From the NCBI RefSeq assembly GCF_901933205.1, contig NC_044584.1, positions 16,335,501 to 16,399,500 of the forward strand: 64,000 nucleotides of DNA. The letters run 5' to 3'. This document shows positions 1 to 12,687 of this stretch, piece by piece. The position numbers and the translations under genes were made by a program. Under the pieces are notes generated by a model that had not been told where the DNA came from, made no database searches, and saw only the letters and a program-made list of their open reading frames with translations. This stretch comes from Camarhynchus parvulus (taxonomy: Eukaryota; Chordata; Aves; Passeriformes; Thraupidae). The stretch's first letter is position 1. Each line of letters starts with the position of its first letter.

Positions 1-162
1 CCACCCCACTCTTTTATAGCATTCCTCTTCTCATTGCTTACAGCTGTGGCCTGTTAAAGTCAGGCCTGTTCCTAATCTTTGATAATTGACCCAGCTGCAA
101 CTCCTTAGGGGTGAGATTAATTTCTACACTATCTTTATTTTCTTATATTCTAACCCCCTACA
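1..162 (-). mobile_element. LTR fragment, cut by the window edge
   Basis: Read on the minus strand this begins TGTAGGGGGTTAG at 162 and runs off the left edge. It contains a TATA-like GCTATAAAAGAGTGG (plus-strand 13-27) and matches the reverse complement of 1217-1370 closely, including the block around CAAAGATTAGGAACAGGCCTG. Two copies in opposite orientation, a TG start and a TATA element suggest a long terminal repeat. The class is not assigned because the 3' end is outside the window. Confidence 0.55.
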
Positions 163-1216
163 AGATTTTATGCAAAATGACCCTTCTGTCACTTATATTT
201 GGATTATTATGCAGAAGTTTTGTCCTTAAAGGGAAAAAAAAGGCTAATATTACCTGATGGTATCTAACAATAGACGGATTAAAGCAGAACATGGAGTTTA
301 ATACTGGCTTGAATATCAAGAATAACTAATGAAAACTGTGGACAGTGATTTACAGTGCTGGCTTTGCAATGTGTTATCACACCTCCTGACAGAGAAAAGC
401 ATTTACTAACACACTTTCAGAAGAACAATCTGTTTAACACAGATTTTTTTAAGATTTTTTTCTTCCTGCAGCAATTTGCCTTCTATGCTTAAACAGCACT
501 CGTTTTGCTTTGCCAACTAAACATGGAAAAAGTTCAGTGTTTATACAGAGTACACTGGAATGTCAGGTGCTTATTTAATTGCTTTTGTAGCCAATTTCCT
601 TGCCCCTCAAGGCTCATTAGTCAGTCATCTAATCATTCCATGCAGTAATGCTCCCTCTGTGTTTCCTCCTTGAGTTCAGGAATATATCTTCATCTGTGTT
701 CCCAACAGTGGTGTCCTTCAGCCACAACCTTTCTCAGGGCTCTCTGCCTGCCTGCCAGCCTGTCCCACGTGGAGGTGGATTCCCCAGCACCCATTAATTC
801 TGCCCCACCATGTCCTCAGCCATCTGGACAAGGAGCTAATGCAGAAGGAATGCTGTTCCAGGAAAAATCTGTGTGACTTTGCAGTGATGGCTTTGCTGCA
901 CCTGCCCACATGAGTGTTTTACAAATGTGCAGAAGGGAATCAGGGAATGCTGCTGAGATCCCTCCCAAACCTGCAGCCAGGGTGAGGTTGAAGGGATGGA
1001 TGTGGAGAGATGAAAAAGCAAGGTACCAACTGCTGGGGTGGCTTCAGAGCCATGAGATTCAGAGCCCCAGGGAGCTCTGGGTGAGGCTGTGCCTCAGTTC
1101 CCAGTGACAAGGGTCAGTCCTGGGCTGAGTCCAGTTAAACACCTCCACCACTGATGTCATGGTGGGGCACACTGACACTGCTGTGGCACAGGACAGGCTG
1201 GTACCCCAGTGGCTCC
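163..1216. other. No gene recognised
   Basis: This is ordinary AT-rich sequence that becomes more GC-rich after about 700. Short open frames occur on both strands but none has splice support or a recognisable motif. Confidence 0.5.
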
Positions 1217-1640
1217 TGTGGAGGGATAGAATGTAAGAGAACAGTGCAGAAGGCAATCTCACACCTGAGGAGTTGCAGCTGTACCAATCACCAAAGATTA
1301 GGAACAGGCCTGCCCTTAACAGGCCACAGCTGTGTCCAGTTATGATGAGTGCTATAGAAGAGTGGGCTAGCTGGGTGAGGAGAGAATTGGAGTTTGTTGG
1401 TTTATGCTGTCAGGAGAGATGGAGTTTGTTGGCTGTACTGTGAAGAAGGAGTCAGTGCTGTGAGGAGATGCCTGTGAGAAATCACCCAGAAGGTGATTGC
1501 AAAAAGACTTTTGCAATAAGATGACAACAGGCTCCTGCTGCCAGCCCCCACAGGAGGGTGAGATGGGCTGACAAAGTCCCACAGCTGGGAGGAACAGCCC
1601 CAGGCACCAATAAATGCCAAGATCCTGGGGGTTGGAAAGG
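1217..1640 (+). mobile_element. LTR, same family as 1-162, opposite orientation
   Basis: The copy starts TGTGGAGGGATAGAATG at 1217. It shares the U3 block at 1256-1335 with the reverse complement of 40-118 and has a TATA-like GCTATAGAAGAGTGG at 1351-1365. An AATAAA lies near 1609 (CACCAATAAATGCC), which could be the polyadenylation signal of the R region. Between them are two short repeats containing GGAGTTTGTTGG. The right end is a guess; no TSD was identified. Confidence 0.5.
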
Positions 1641-1744
1641 TCCTGGGGTGCTGCAGCCAGGCTGAACAGCCAGCAGCATTCCCAAAATGCTGCAAAGAAG
1701 GGCCAGAGCATCCTGGAGAACAGGATCTGGGAGAGGAACAGTGA

Positions 1745-2189
1745 CGCTGGCAAGGGGGGCTATTTACAGATGCGAACGAGACGGGGCTGCTGTGGAAAGT
1801 GCCTCAAGCTGTTTATTTTTCAGCATCAGTCTCATTACGTGATTATGACAATGGGAAGATGCCAGTAGCTCACATGGTAAGCAGCAGGCTGGAAAACTTA
1901 ATGTTACAACTTACTTTATAAGCTTCTTGACCAATCCCACAAAGCAAAAGCATATTGACAGTAGTTCTATCCAGTCACCATAAGCACATGTACCTTTGGT
2001 TAAAAATATGCTTGCTTATTTTGAATACAATACCTGCTTGTGAGCCTTAAAACACAACGCACAGAGCTCCGTTATTAAGCTTTAACCTTCCTAATATCTT
2101 GCTAGATAAACTTTTCTGTAGCTTAGAGAGCTATTCAGACAAGTGTTAATATGCAGGCCATTGTTCTATTTGCCCTTGCCTTTTCTACA
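1745..2189 (-). mobile_element. LTR-like segment
   Basis: On the minus strand this has LTR order: a TGTAGAAAAGGC start at 2189, a TATA-like CTTATAAAGTAAG near 1917, AAATAAACAG (plus-strand CTGTTTATTT, 1810-1819) as a polyadenylation signal, and a U5-like tail ending near GCATCTGTAAATAGCCCC. It looks like an endogenous retrovirus LTR. No target duplication was found, so the boundaries are approximate. Confidence 0.45.
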
Positions 2190-2429
2190 GTTTAAATAAT
2201 ATTTCTGCTGACCTATCTCATAGCTGCTGTTGTAGCTCTACTCACAGTTCTGCTGTATCTGAAGCCTACCTTTTGCAGCTTTCCCCAAAACCCTCTAATT
2301 TTGTAGATTCCCACAGAACAGCTCTGCCAGCAGGAGAACATCCTCCTCAGCTCCCACCCAGCACAGGTGAGGCTCCTCCTGGAGTGCTGTTCCCAGCTCT
2401 GACATCCCCAGGACAGGGGAAACAAGGAC

Positions 2430-2760
2430 AGAGCCACCAAAGGGCTGCTGAAGATTCTGGAACATCCCTCGGGTGAGGAAAGGCTGAGAGAGCTGGGGCT
2501 GCTGGAGAAGGCCAGGGGAGCCTCCCCAATGTGTACAAATATCTGAAAGTGGGGTAAAAGCAGCACAGGCTGTTCCCAGTGGTGCTATGACAGGAGCAGA
2601 GCAGTGAGCACACAGGGCCAGCCAGGAGGTTCCCTCAGAACATCTGGAGGGTGATGAGCCCTGGGGATGTTCCAGCTGGGATGGCTCCACCTTGGACACA
2701 CCCAAAAGCCACCTGGGCAGCCAGATCTGGGTGTCCCTGCCCAGCTCTGGTGGCACCAGA
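2430..2760 (+). mobile_element. CR1 LINE fragment
   Basis: The stretch GAGGAAAGGCTGAGAGAGCTG (2475-2495) is a hallmark of the 3' part of avian CR1. It is followed by a diverged version of the expected AAATATCTGAAAG...GCTGTTCCCAG order. The right part (near 2730, GGGTGTCCCTGCCCAG) resembles a degraded CR1 end. It is an old, 5'-truncated copy in forward orientation. Confidence 0.65.
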
Positions 2761-3850
2761 GCACATCCAGAGGTCCCTTTCTGCCCCTGCCAGTCTCTGA
2801 TCCTCTTCAGTCCACACTGTATGTAAACACACACATTAAAAACACAAACAAACAACAACAACAAAAAAAAACCCTCACAGAACTATCCCCAAACAAGCAA
2901 AAGACATGCCCAGAAGTAAATTAATAAATTGCTGCCCAAAATAAATAATAGACATTTGTAAGTGTCAAGCCAGTAGGCAAATTGTATTTTCAAAGTTGAG
3001 TTTCAATTCCGTTTAAGCAGCTGACTGAGAATTCTTTGGGATCCAGTTTCCAGAGAAACTGTTAGGTGTCACTGAATTAGCAGTAAGGTTATTTGTTTAT
3101 TTATTTAGTATTTAAAACCCCAAGAGATGTTTAGGTGAAGTTACTATACACATAGTTTCTATCTAAACACTGAAGAACTGTCCAGCTGCCCACATACTAT
3201 AAATATCTGTTTCTTCTTTTGGCGGGCTGGAAGGAAGGGAAAAAAGAGAGAAATGAACTTTTCCTGAGTAAAATTCTGACAGAAGGAGGGCTTGCAAAGC
3301 ACCCCATCAGTAGCTACTGGAGCAAGAAATCCCCCATGTAGTGCTCTCCAATCCACAGGGCACTGCAGCTTCTCTGCTCTTCTGTGCATACAGACAGCAA
3401 CAAAACTCATTTAGGAGCTTTCTAAACATTGGGATTTAATTCCATAGCAGAGAAGAAACAAGGACAATAGGAGCACTGCAAGTTATCTACACACAGACAT
3501 AGAATTTCTGAGAAATGCAATTTTGGATACAAAATGGTGTAGAATTCTTCTCATAATGGAAAAGTGGCTAGGTTGAAGTGCTTTGGAATAATTATAATAC
3601 AAAATGAAAAGCTTCTTGATGCATTATATTACTTGAGTTGGAGTAATTCTCTTGAGTTTCTATTTTTAAACCATGATAGTGTGTTAATGAAACTTTTCAA
3701 GGAAACTTCAGCTGCAGACAGGGGAAACAAATTGCTGCTCACCCCTTCAGAGCTTCAGCTGAAAGTCACCATGAAAGGAGCATTAAATGGGTATCAGTTT
3801 CATAAGCAAGAAAACTGATGATTCAAATTTAGGCCTGTATTCAGTTTGTA
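2761..3850. other. No gene recognised
   Basis: AT-rich sequence with an A-rich stretch at 2838-2871. Short open frames on both strands lack splice support. Confidence 0.5.
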
Positions 3851-4202
3851 GAAATATAATTTACACAACATAAACACAGAATCCAAAGAATTTATTACAA
3901 AATGTCAAATTATTTCCTTCTCAAGATACAAAGTGCATATATTAATAAATAAGTAAATAAATAAAAAGAAATATTATTTTTTAACCGTTCCCTAAAGGAA
4001 GTTCATGGCTATTTTTTGGTCCATTACCACGAAGAACATAACAAATCTTGTTCCAGATCCTAGAGGTTGCTCTAAAAGGGAAGGGTTTATTTTTATTTAT
4101 TTATTAATTTGTTAAGATATGCACTTTGTATGTTGAGAAAGATATAATTTGACATTTTGTAATAAATTCTTTGGATTGTGAGTTTGTGTTGGGTAAATTA
4201 TA
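3851..4202. repeat. Long inverted repeat (fold-back hairpin)
   Basis: Arms at about 3851-3966 and 4085-4202 are reverse complements over about 115 bases at roughly 85% by eye. Both contain AATCCAAAGAATTTATTACA and TACAAAGTGCATAT (left arm sense). The loop is about 118 bases and unrelated to the arms. Such a structure fits a non-autonomous DNA transposon with long terminal inverted repeats or a local inverted duplication. The transcript of either strand would form a long hairpin. No clear target duplication was identified. Confidence 0.8.
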
Positions 4203-4829
4203 TTTAATCACACCGGGATTGCTTTCACATGAGAACCTGCAAAAGGGTTAACTGACAAGGCCAGGGACTGATTCTAGGAGAGCAGGCTTGATTTTATGAG
4301 GCCTTTCTTTATAACTTTTCTACCTTACTGCAGCATAAAACCAGGTAAATACCAACCTACAGATGAAATAAAAGAGCCAGATCATTCCTCTGCCTTTCCC
4401 CACAGGGAGGACATGCAACCCCATAATGCAGTCCAGAGAACTTCACAGCAATTTGTTTTAATTAAGCAAGTTACTATCAGTTACTTTATCAGTCCCCTGA
4501 TATTCTGCACAGAATTATGCATTTCTTGTGATTCCTGGGAGAGTCTCTACCCTGATGAGCCAAATTCTGAACAAGAAGGCCATATAATCTTCCTAACTTC
4601 CACCCAATAGATCAAAATTATGTTATTAAAATATTCAAGAGCCTTTGCTGTCACCCTTCTTTCCCTGGCATTAAGAATAAATCATTCTAATACCAACAGC
4701 AGCTAAAAATACCTCTACATTTTTTTATATACTTAGAACTCACCAATATGCCTATCAAATTGGGCAAAATTAGTGTCTCAGGACAGAACATTTTTATATT
4801 TGGGAACTGAGGGGGTCCTGCAGCCTATG
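4203..4829. other. No gene recognised
   Basis: AT-rich sequence between the hairpin and the minisatellite. A 104-codon frame at 4296-4610 (+) has no splice sites or family motif that I recognise and is probably chance. Confidence 0.45.
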
Positions 4830-5519
4830 AATCATCAATATTGAACCAACCAGCCTAAGAATATTGATTAGGGAACCAACCAACCTCTGAATATTGATTA
4901 TTGAACCAACCAGCCTCTGAATATTGATTATGGAACCAACCAACCTCTGAATATTGATTATTGAACCAACCAGCCTCTGAATATTGATTATGGAACCAAC
5001 CAACTTCTGAATATTGATTATTGAACCAACCAGCCCCTGAGTATTGATTATAGAACCAACCAGCCACAAATATTGATTATGGAACCAAGCAACTTCTAAA
5101 TATTGATTATTGACCCAACCAGCCTCTGAATATTGATTATAGAACCAACCAGCGTCTGAGTATTCATTATAGAACCAACCAGCCTCTGAATATTGATTAT
5201 AGAACCAACCAGCGTCTGAATATTGATTATTGAACCAACCAGCCTCTGAATATTGATTATGGAACTATCCAGCATCTGAATATTGATTATTGAACCAACC
5301 AGCGTCTGAATATTGATTATTGAACCAACCAGCCTCTAAATATTGATTATGGAACCAACCAACTTCTAAATATTGATTATTGAACCATCCAACCTCTGAA
5401 TATTGATTATTGACCCAACCAGCCTCTGAATATTGATTATGGAACCATCCAGTGTCTGAATATTGATTATTGAACCAACCAGCCCCTGAATATTGGTTAT
5501 TGAACCAACCAGCCTCCAG
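4830..5519. repeat. 30-bp minisatellite, about 23 units
   Basis: The unit is close to TATTGATTATTGAACCAACC plus AGCCTCTGAA. Units alternate between TTGAACCAACCAGCC and TGGAACCAACCAACC versions in the left half, giving a 60-bp higher-order repeat. A one-base loss near 5066 shifts the phase. Because 30 is a multiple of three, the minus strand stays open and reads as a repeated ten-residue peptide (GWFNNQYSEA-like) at 4794-5069 and 5265-5552. There is no initiator context or conserved flank to make this a real protein. Confidence 0.95.
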
Positions 5520-6963
5520 AGTGCAGGAGCAGAGACAGCCAGGCCTTTGCACAGGGTACCCCTGGGTGCTGCCCCAAGGAATACCTGAGAGGGATGAAAT
5601 AGGCTGGGTGTGCTTTTCTGACAGGAATAAACAGCAGCCCCAGCACCACCAGATTTATTTCCAACTGCTCCATGAGGTCACTGCCCTTGAGGACCATCAG
5701 TGTTCCTCAGGCCCAGCTTGGTCCTGTTTTTGTCTTCAAGCTCTCCATGGGCACAGGCTCCTTGTGTGCATAACCCTTCAAACAGCATCTTTCACCTCTG
5801 GGAAATAAAACTCCCACACACACACCTTTTTTTTCTTTTTTTCTAAATGAGGATTGAGCCTCAAAAATTAATCCAGTGGGAGAAATTTACTGAACATAGT
5901 GAACTGTCTAATGAACAAAGCTAAAGCACTTAATGGCACCGCCTAAATGCTGAAAAAATCAGGCTTTGAAAACAGCTATGTGAGAAATCATCCTTTATTT
6001 CCCACTACAATACCTCAAGTAGGAGAAAACTGTGTCATGTGCTGTATTTTTTTTTTTTAATCAGCAGCTGCTCACAGACATCCCTGCAGGTGTTTAACTA
6101 GTGAAATCTCCCATTTAAAAGAGTGACTTATTTGCAGCTACACTGAATACACCTCAGATCTGTGCCCAGGATGAAGCACACCAGTCAGCAAAGACATTTT
6201 CCTACTTCCCCCAAAACCAGTGGAGTCATTCTGCTGAGGAACACAGGGAATGTTGCAGAAATCCTTTAGCCTAACAGAGCAGGCTAAAAAACCCAAATAA
6301 ACAAAAAAAAAAAGGAGAATTTTCTCCAGCACTATGCTGCCTGTTAGTTCAGCTTCCTTAACAAAAGTCCATCTTTCATTTAAAAACCAAATCAAACATT
6401 CTCAACATCTGTTGCAATGTGACTGGACAGGACAATGCTGCCTTTAAAGGGCTGGAAATGGAGCAGGATTCAGAGCCAGAGTGGAATTTCCCATTCCAGG
6501 GGCAGCAGCAGCTCCCACTGCCCAGCCTGGAACAACATCTCTGCCAAAAATCCCTGGGAATTCCTGACCAGAGGCTGCTCCCAGCCTCTCTCCCAGAGAT
6601 TTGGTGGCTGGAGGGGCTTGGGGGGGAGCCCAGGGCCCCACCTGGGCCAACAGGATTTGGGGTGTTTGTCAACAGCTGCAGAAACTGCATTAAGGGCAAA
6701 TGCACTAAACCCAATATTGGAAAATCAAATAGCTTCTTCCCAGCCAACAACCTCAGCAATGCTCTACTTTGGGGGGTTTCTACTCCAGAGAAATCTTTTT
6801 TTAGCTACCTTGCCGGCCTTGATTCCCATTTGCATGATCTGAAAATCACTCCAAGTGTGAGGTGAGGAGAAACAAGGAGTAAGTCACAAAGAATAGGTCT
6901 GGCACGTAAACAAATGCTTCAAGATGGCAGAGCTTGAAGAGAGAGTTGGAAAAAGAGAAAATG
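5520..6963. other. No gene recognised
   Basis: GC-richer at 5520-5810 and 6420-6660, AT-rich elsewhere. A 148-codon frame at 6419-6865 (+) overlaps another open frame and a minus-strand frame of similar length, so it is not supported as coding. Confidence 0.45.
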
Positions 6964-7507
6964 TAAAGTAAATTTCTCCTTGGAAATTTAATTAAAAATT
7001 CTGAAGTGATGCTACACTATTTTGTAACTGTGAATATACAAAAAAGAAGAACACACTGTGGGAAATAGTAAAGGTAAGAAGATTTTCAGAAAGTTGGGAT
7101 CTTCCATCTTCCTGTTGTTTGTTGAGACATCACGAAATGATGGTGATACCACTCAGGGAACATCTCCCAGCACTCCTGATCCATTCATGAAGAGAAAAAA
7201 CTCCCCAACACACACACCAGAAGAACAAATTGATAAAATAAATTTCTCCTTGGAAATGTAATTAAAAACCCTGAAGTGAAACTAGACTATTTTATAACTG
7301 TGAATATACAAAAAAAGAACATCATAGTGTGGGAAATAGTAAAGGTAAGAAGATTTTCAGAAAGTTGGGATCTTCCTGTTGTCTGTTGAGACATCATGTA
7401 ATGATGCTGATGCCTCAAATAAAGCTCAGGGAACATGTCCCAGCAGTCCTGTTCTGTTTGTGAAGAGAAAAAGCTCCCCAACACACAGCCCAGAAGAACA
7501 AATTGAC
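6964..7507. repeat. Tandem duplication, 270-bp period, two copies
   Basis: Copy 1 (about 6964-7235) and copy 2 (about 7236-7507) share long blocks such as AATTTCTCCTTGGAAAT (6971 and 7241) and GTAAGAAGATTTTCAGAAAG. Small indels separate them. A plus-strand frame stays open in both copies and ends alike (PTHTPEEQID and PTHSPEEQID). This may be chance retention after duplication or a trace of an old exon. Confidence 0.9.
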
Positions 7508-10500
7508 ATCAGCTCCTTAAGAAGAGCTGAAGGAAAGAGCCTTTTCTCTTCAGACAGGGTTCCTGGTGAGCACACAAAGTGCTGCAGGTGATCAGCAATG
7601 GGGGGCCCTGGGCTGGGCAATGGCCACAAGGACCAGAGTGGGGCTGGAGCTGATGGCAGAGGGACCCTGGTGTCCCTGTGGAGCTGTGCATGTCCATCCC
7701 TGGGTGAGGACACTGCTGACAGAGCCTGGGACACAGGAACCACGTTCAGGGGGTCTAGGGGGGTCCCTGTGCTGCCCACGGAGCTGGCTCGGCCCTGGGT
7801 TCCCTGGCACCAGGCTGTGCCTCCTGCTCCTGGCCACAGCTCCATCTGTTCCTGCACACCTGAGCAAAGCTCCATCTGCCCAGGCCTGCCCAGGGCAGCC
7901 TGGCACCCTGCCACAGTCCCTGCTTCAAAAACTGGGGTCAGCATGGTCAGCCATTCCTCCCAGACGAGGAATTGTGCATCCTTCACACCCTGTGCCAGCA
8001 GTTTGCACTCTCAGGGAAGGGAGAGTCTTCTCCACAGTGTCATCATGCTATTGATTTTTGAAATGCAAGGAAGACAAGGAACAGCTCATCTGGTTTTTAT
8101 TACTGTGTATAAACAGTGGCAAAATAATCTCCAAATAAGAGAGACAGATTTGATTAGACACATCAGAGTTCAAACACACACCCTGGCTGGGCAAACAGGA
8201 GGGAGTGTGCCAGCATTCTCAAAATGCCTCACAATATAGGAAGGAAACCTACACAAGAAACAAAAATCTCAATTAGAAGCTAAGGTGCAGTGCTATCAAT
8301 GACATCCTCATTTGGCAAAGGATTTTACTGTACACAGTCTGAGGAGGAGTTACACACAGGGAAAGCTGGTGTGTACATGGATGTCAAGCCAGCCTTGGCC
8401 CAGAAATAAATCCCTTTTCAGGGAAGTATTTAAACCAAACAGGCCTGTATTGCCATGGTGTTACATCACTTACTATTTCTCTAATATTTCATTCCAGGGA
8501 AATTATTGTGTAAAACAAAAGGGCTGTATGACAAGAACATACTGACATCTGCTGGCTTCTCCAAATGCATTTCTCTCAAGATGAGGATTTTATGTCCTCA
8601 GAAGGTTTTCCCCTATCTAATGGGCTGCATAACAAATTAACATTCTCTCTCTCTGGATATACAAATTAAACCAGTTATTCTGTACTTGCACATGTTAAAG
8701 TGTGTGTGACATTCTGTTGTTAAGCAATTCACACAAATATACTTCTCTTCCATCTTTGACTTCTAAAGGATCACAGGAAATTACTTTTGCCTAATTTGTA
8801 TGAAAACACCCAGTGATAGGGCACAAAATTTACATTCAAATAATTATTTCCCTCATTTCTTTCCAACAAAAGACCAGTATTTCCAATTTACTATCCAAAA
8901 CTGTAACTGGAGCTGTCACTCAGGCCAGACTCATCATGGCAAGTATTGTTTCCCAGGAATGATCAGCCAATTAAAAGACCAGATTTTATTTTCTTTTAGC
9001 AGCACTGTGGCCAAAGGAGACACCTAGAGATAACACACAAATCACCTAGCACACCTATCCAGGGTGATACCCAAACACAGCAGAGAAGATCAATTATCTC
9101 TTATCATTCACCACAATCAATGCAGGCACTTTGATAACCACAACAGAGTCCCAAAGACTGAACAGTTCCCAAACCTACACCCTGCAAAAGTCAGACATCC
9201 CAGCTAATACGTGCAGCTCCTACAGCAGCTCTAACCTGCAATGCTTGTGAATAGGGAATATTCTGTAAATCTTCATGCACTTCTAAATTTATCATTTGAA
9301 AAGGGTGTGATAAATTCATTTAATGCTTGCTGTAGGAATCCCAGCTTAGTATTTCCTCCCTCTTGTGCGCTGTAACACAAAGTTATGGGACAATTTAAAC
9401 ACAAAATAGAAGGAATTCAAAATCATAATTCACAGTGTCAGCAACTCAGATGTGTTGCATTTAGTTACTGAGGCATAAATTTGGTATTGGAAACAATGAT
9501 GCAAATCATCAAATAATAACAGTTGCCAAGCTGTGCTGAGTGCAGATCATAAACACCTTCCTCAATATCTCTGTATTTCCACATCAGCTATCAGCTGCAA
9601 GGTCAATTCCTTTTATCAGCTCATTAGCTAGGCTCATTTCAGAGTTGTGGAAAGGTAAATGAAAACCACAAATTCACCTTTTGAGTGCATTATTTGAGCA
9701 CTCACATGTCCTACTGAATGCATCAGCCTCCCATTGCCTCCTCTTCCAGCGTGGTGCCAGGCAGGACCACCCACACCCGAGTGCCAAGCAGCAACAGCAC
9801 TGTGCTACAACATTCATCTGGAATTCCCTTTCAATTTCCTCATTTGAGACAGTTTATTAAATTATTTAAACTTCTTATATATTAAACATCAGCAGAGAAA
9901 ATGCTGAGGGAAAAAAAAATAAAAGAAAGGGGAATACGTTATTACCCTAGAAGTCTTCTACTCTTTAAAGGTTATTCCAGATTCTTCAAATTCACAGATG
10001 ACAAGAGGCAGCCTTCCAGCAGAAAGAGAGGAAAAATACATCTTTAGGAGATCCCCAAATGCAGTTTTGACCACAGGATCCCTGTTTGCCCCACTCAGCC
10101 CAGCACACGCTACTGCCAGAGCCATTGCACAAATACCAGAATTAAAAAAATAATAATAACAATTTTAAAAAGACCACTTTCCCTCTTATCAATTCAGAGG
10201 CCTCAAAATGACCCTCAAAGGTGCAGGCTCCAGCGTGGGCTGCCCTAATGTGAACAGGCAAAACTGATGAGGGGGGTAAGAGGAGAAGCACAAGTGGTAC
10301 ATGGGGCAAGGACATCAAAAGTGTTCCTCCTCCCCATTATGCTCAATATCATTTCCTGCTGATTTACATGACAGAAGGTCTGTAGAGCTTTGGGAGCTCA
10401 CTTTGGAGACCTTCAAAAAAAAGAACCAGATCAAAATATGTGGCATTTTAAGTAGCAAATGCATGAGGTGCTAATACAACACAGCTCAGGAGTCATTTGC

Positions 10501-12687
10501 TCTGGCCATGTGGAAGCACTGGCTGAGGATGAGCTTCTTAAAACAATACTGAGATCTGCAGATAGGACAGCTTTGATTCAAACACAGGGACAGCAACAAA
10601 GCAGCAAATTCACCACCTAAAATTTCCCTCAGCTAATAAAAATGCATCCACTTATGCAACTAATAGAGCATTCCTTTATTGGCAAAGTGTGAATCTCTCA
10701 GAGCAGGGCACACATGATGACTACAGTTTGATTTTGGCAGCCAAAAGTCTGAAATCTGCAGGCAGGAAGAGTTAATCAACTTTCTCACTTACTCTCCATT
10801 TCTACCTCACTTGCATTTATTGCTTCCTTGTGAGCAGTATGGTCATGTACCATGGAATAGTTCATTTGAGAACTATTCCAAGGACTAGAGAAAACTTTAT
10901 TCAATCTAATTTGTACCTTAATAATTCTTGATTAAGATGGCTTCACTCTGAGGAAGCTTCAATAATTTTTTTTTACATAGAAATCTTTTTGCTTCTTGCA
11001 CAGTCAGTGACAAAATATTTAGTGGCTTCATTGGGGAAACAATTTTTACAGTTTTAAGCTAGAAATACTCACATTAGAAATTTGGATTCATATTTTAGTC
11101 TACTGCTTTGTAACAGTACAAATATGAAAAGAGAGGAAAAGTCTAGGTTACTTTTAATATGAAGTGAAGCTTCCTAATTTTCCTTTGCTTTGCCTGCTTG
11201 TAAAGCTGTAACACAGCAAAGCATCACAGTGACTACCAGATATATCAATTAAAAACTGCATGGTTTAAGGCATGTTGATAAAGGAACATTGATAATAAGA
11301 GTTATTGTTTTATTCATCAACATAACTCCCCCCAAAGCACAACAGTTGTTAACAATGCCACAGCAGCCCTCAGGCTGTCAGCCCATGTCAATCAGCCACA
11401 AGCTGAGCTGGTGACAGACCCTGACAGGGCCATCACAGCTCCGTGGTCACCACTTGAAAACAAATTTTCAGCTCAAGCCCAGGTAATGGTGCTGATTGGA
11501 ACAGAGCTGCTGGGAACCATTAACTTGCAGAGACTGGATTTTTACCTATATGTATTTACTGTGCTGTTGTATTTTCCTACATTTGATCACTTTGATTGCC
11601 TGAGTTTTAAAATGGTTTTGGATTACTCCTTTTCATTCCAGACAGGGTTTTTACCCTGAGATGGGATCATGACCTCAGTGTCCTTTACATCCCCACATTC
11701 CTGCAAACCCGTGTACACCGCAGCACCAAAACTTCATTGTGACACACTCTGGATTCATTAGAGAAGAAAAACACCTCATATTTAGAACACAACTAATTAT
11801 TTAGGTTCCTGTCAATCTAGGACATGAAACAGAAAGGCATGGACACTGGATTTTCCAAGGCAAAAAAAGGGAAGTTTCATTCTGACTCCAAAATTTCTAG
11901 ATTTCCAAAAGTGACAGTGGATTGGAGGGTGACAGTGCCACCTCTCCAATGACACTGGACAAACCAACAGTGCATCAAATTTCTCCTCCTCCATAAAAGA
12001 ATGCAAAACAATAAGTTATTTACAGAAAGTGTGTGAGAAAGTTTGCTACTAGAATGTAAATATAGAAGGCTTAGAAAATCTTAAAAAATCAGGGTGACAG
12101 GTTCCCACCTAAGCCAAGTCTGTACATAATGAGATTTCAAACAACACTTGAGTCCTTTTTAAAATCCACTCAGGTTCTGCCACACACACACATTTTAAAG
12201 AAGGCAGTTCTCTGGCTGCACCGAAGCTGCAGTTTGAGGCCATTCAAAAGCAGGAACACAACCAGGAGCACTGAAACAACAGGAAGGGGAAAACCTCTGG
12301 CTAAACCACATTAAAAGGCAAACATGTAAGGAGTGTTATCATTAAAAGTTGATTACAAACCCTCCTGCAGAGAAATGGCAGTTGCTGGAAACAAAACGCT
12401 GCCCCCACAGTGCTTGAAGGCGCCAAACTACTTGACAGCATCATTCTGCCTGTTTGGAGCAATGTGTGCAGAGAAGAAGCGATTAATCCGGTGGCTCACT
12501 GGGTATGGCAGCTCCCAGAGTGAGGATGGAAGATCATACCAGCACCAAAACTGACTGATTTGGAGCCTTTTTACAGTGGGAGGAGCAAAAGACAGCTTCA
12601 GCATCAAAGATGTGATTTTAGAATAAGGCTTGTGCAGGAGGATCTGGCTGTGCCCTGTACCCCAGGGAGCTCCGTGCACCAGGGCAC
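7508..12687. other. No gene recognised
   Basis: About 5 kb with no recognisable exon, transposon or tandem repeat apart from the small palindrome at 10854-10879. It is GC-richer around 7600-7950, where overlapping frames on both strands remain open because of base composition. If the CpG-island gene reads leftwards, this is probably intronic. Confidence 0.5.
10854..10879. repeat. Short perfect palindrome with 6-base loop
   Basis: GGAATAGTTC and GAACTATTCC flank ATTTGA, giving a perfect 10-bp stem that extends by one more T-A pair. It is isolated, with no poly-T tract after it, so it is only a small cruciform or hairpin candidate. Confidence 0.6.

Noticed and set aside
4794..5552. Minus-strand repeat protein from the minisatellite
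   Set aside because: The frame is open because the unit is 30 bases, and a one-base loss inside the array breaks it.
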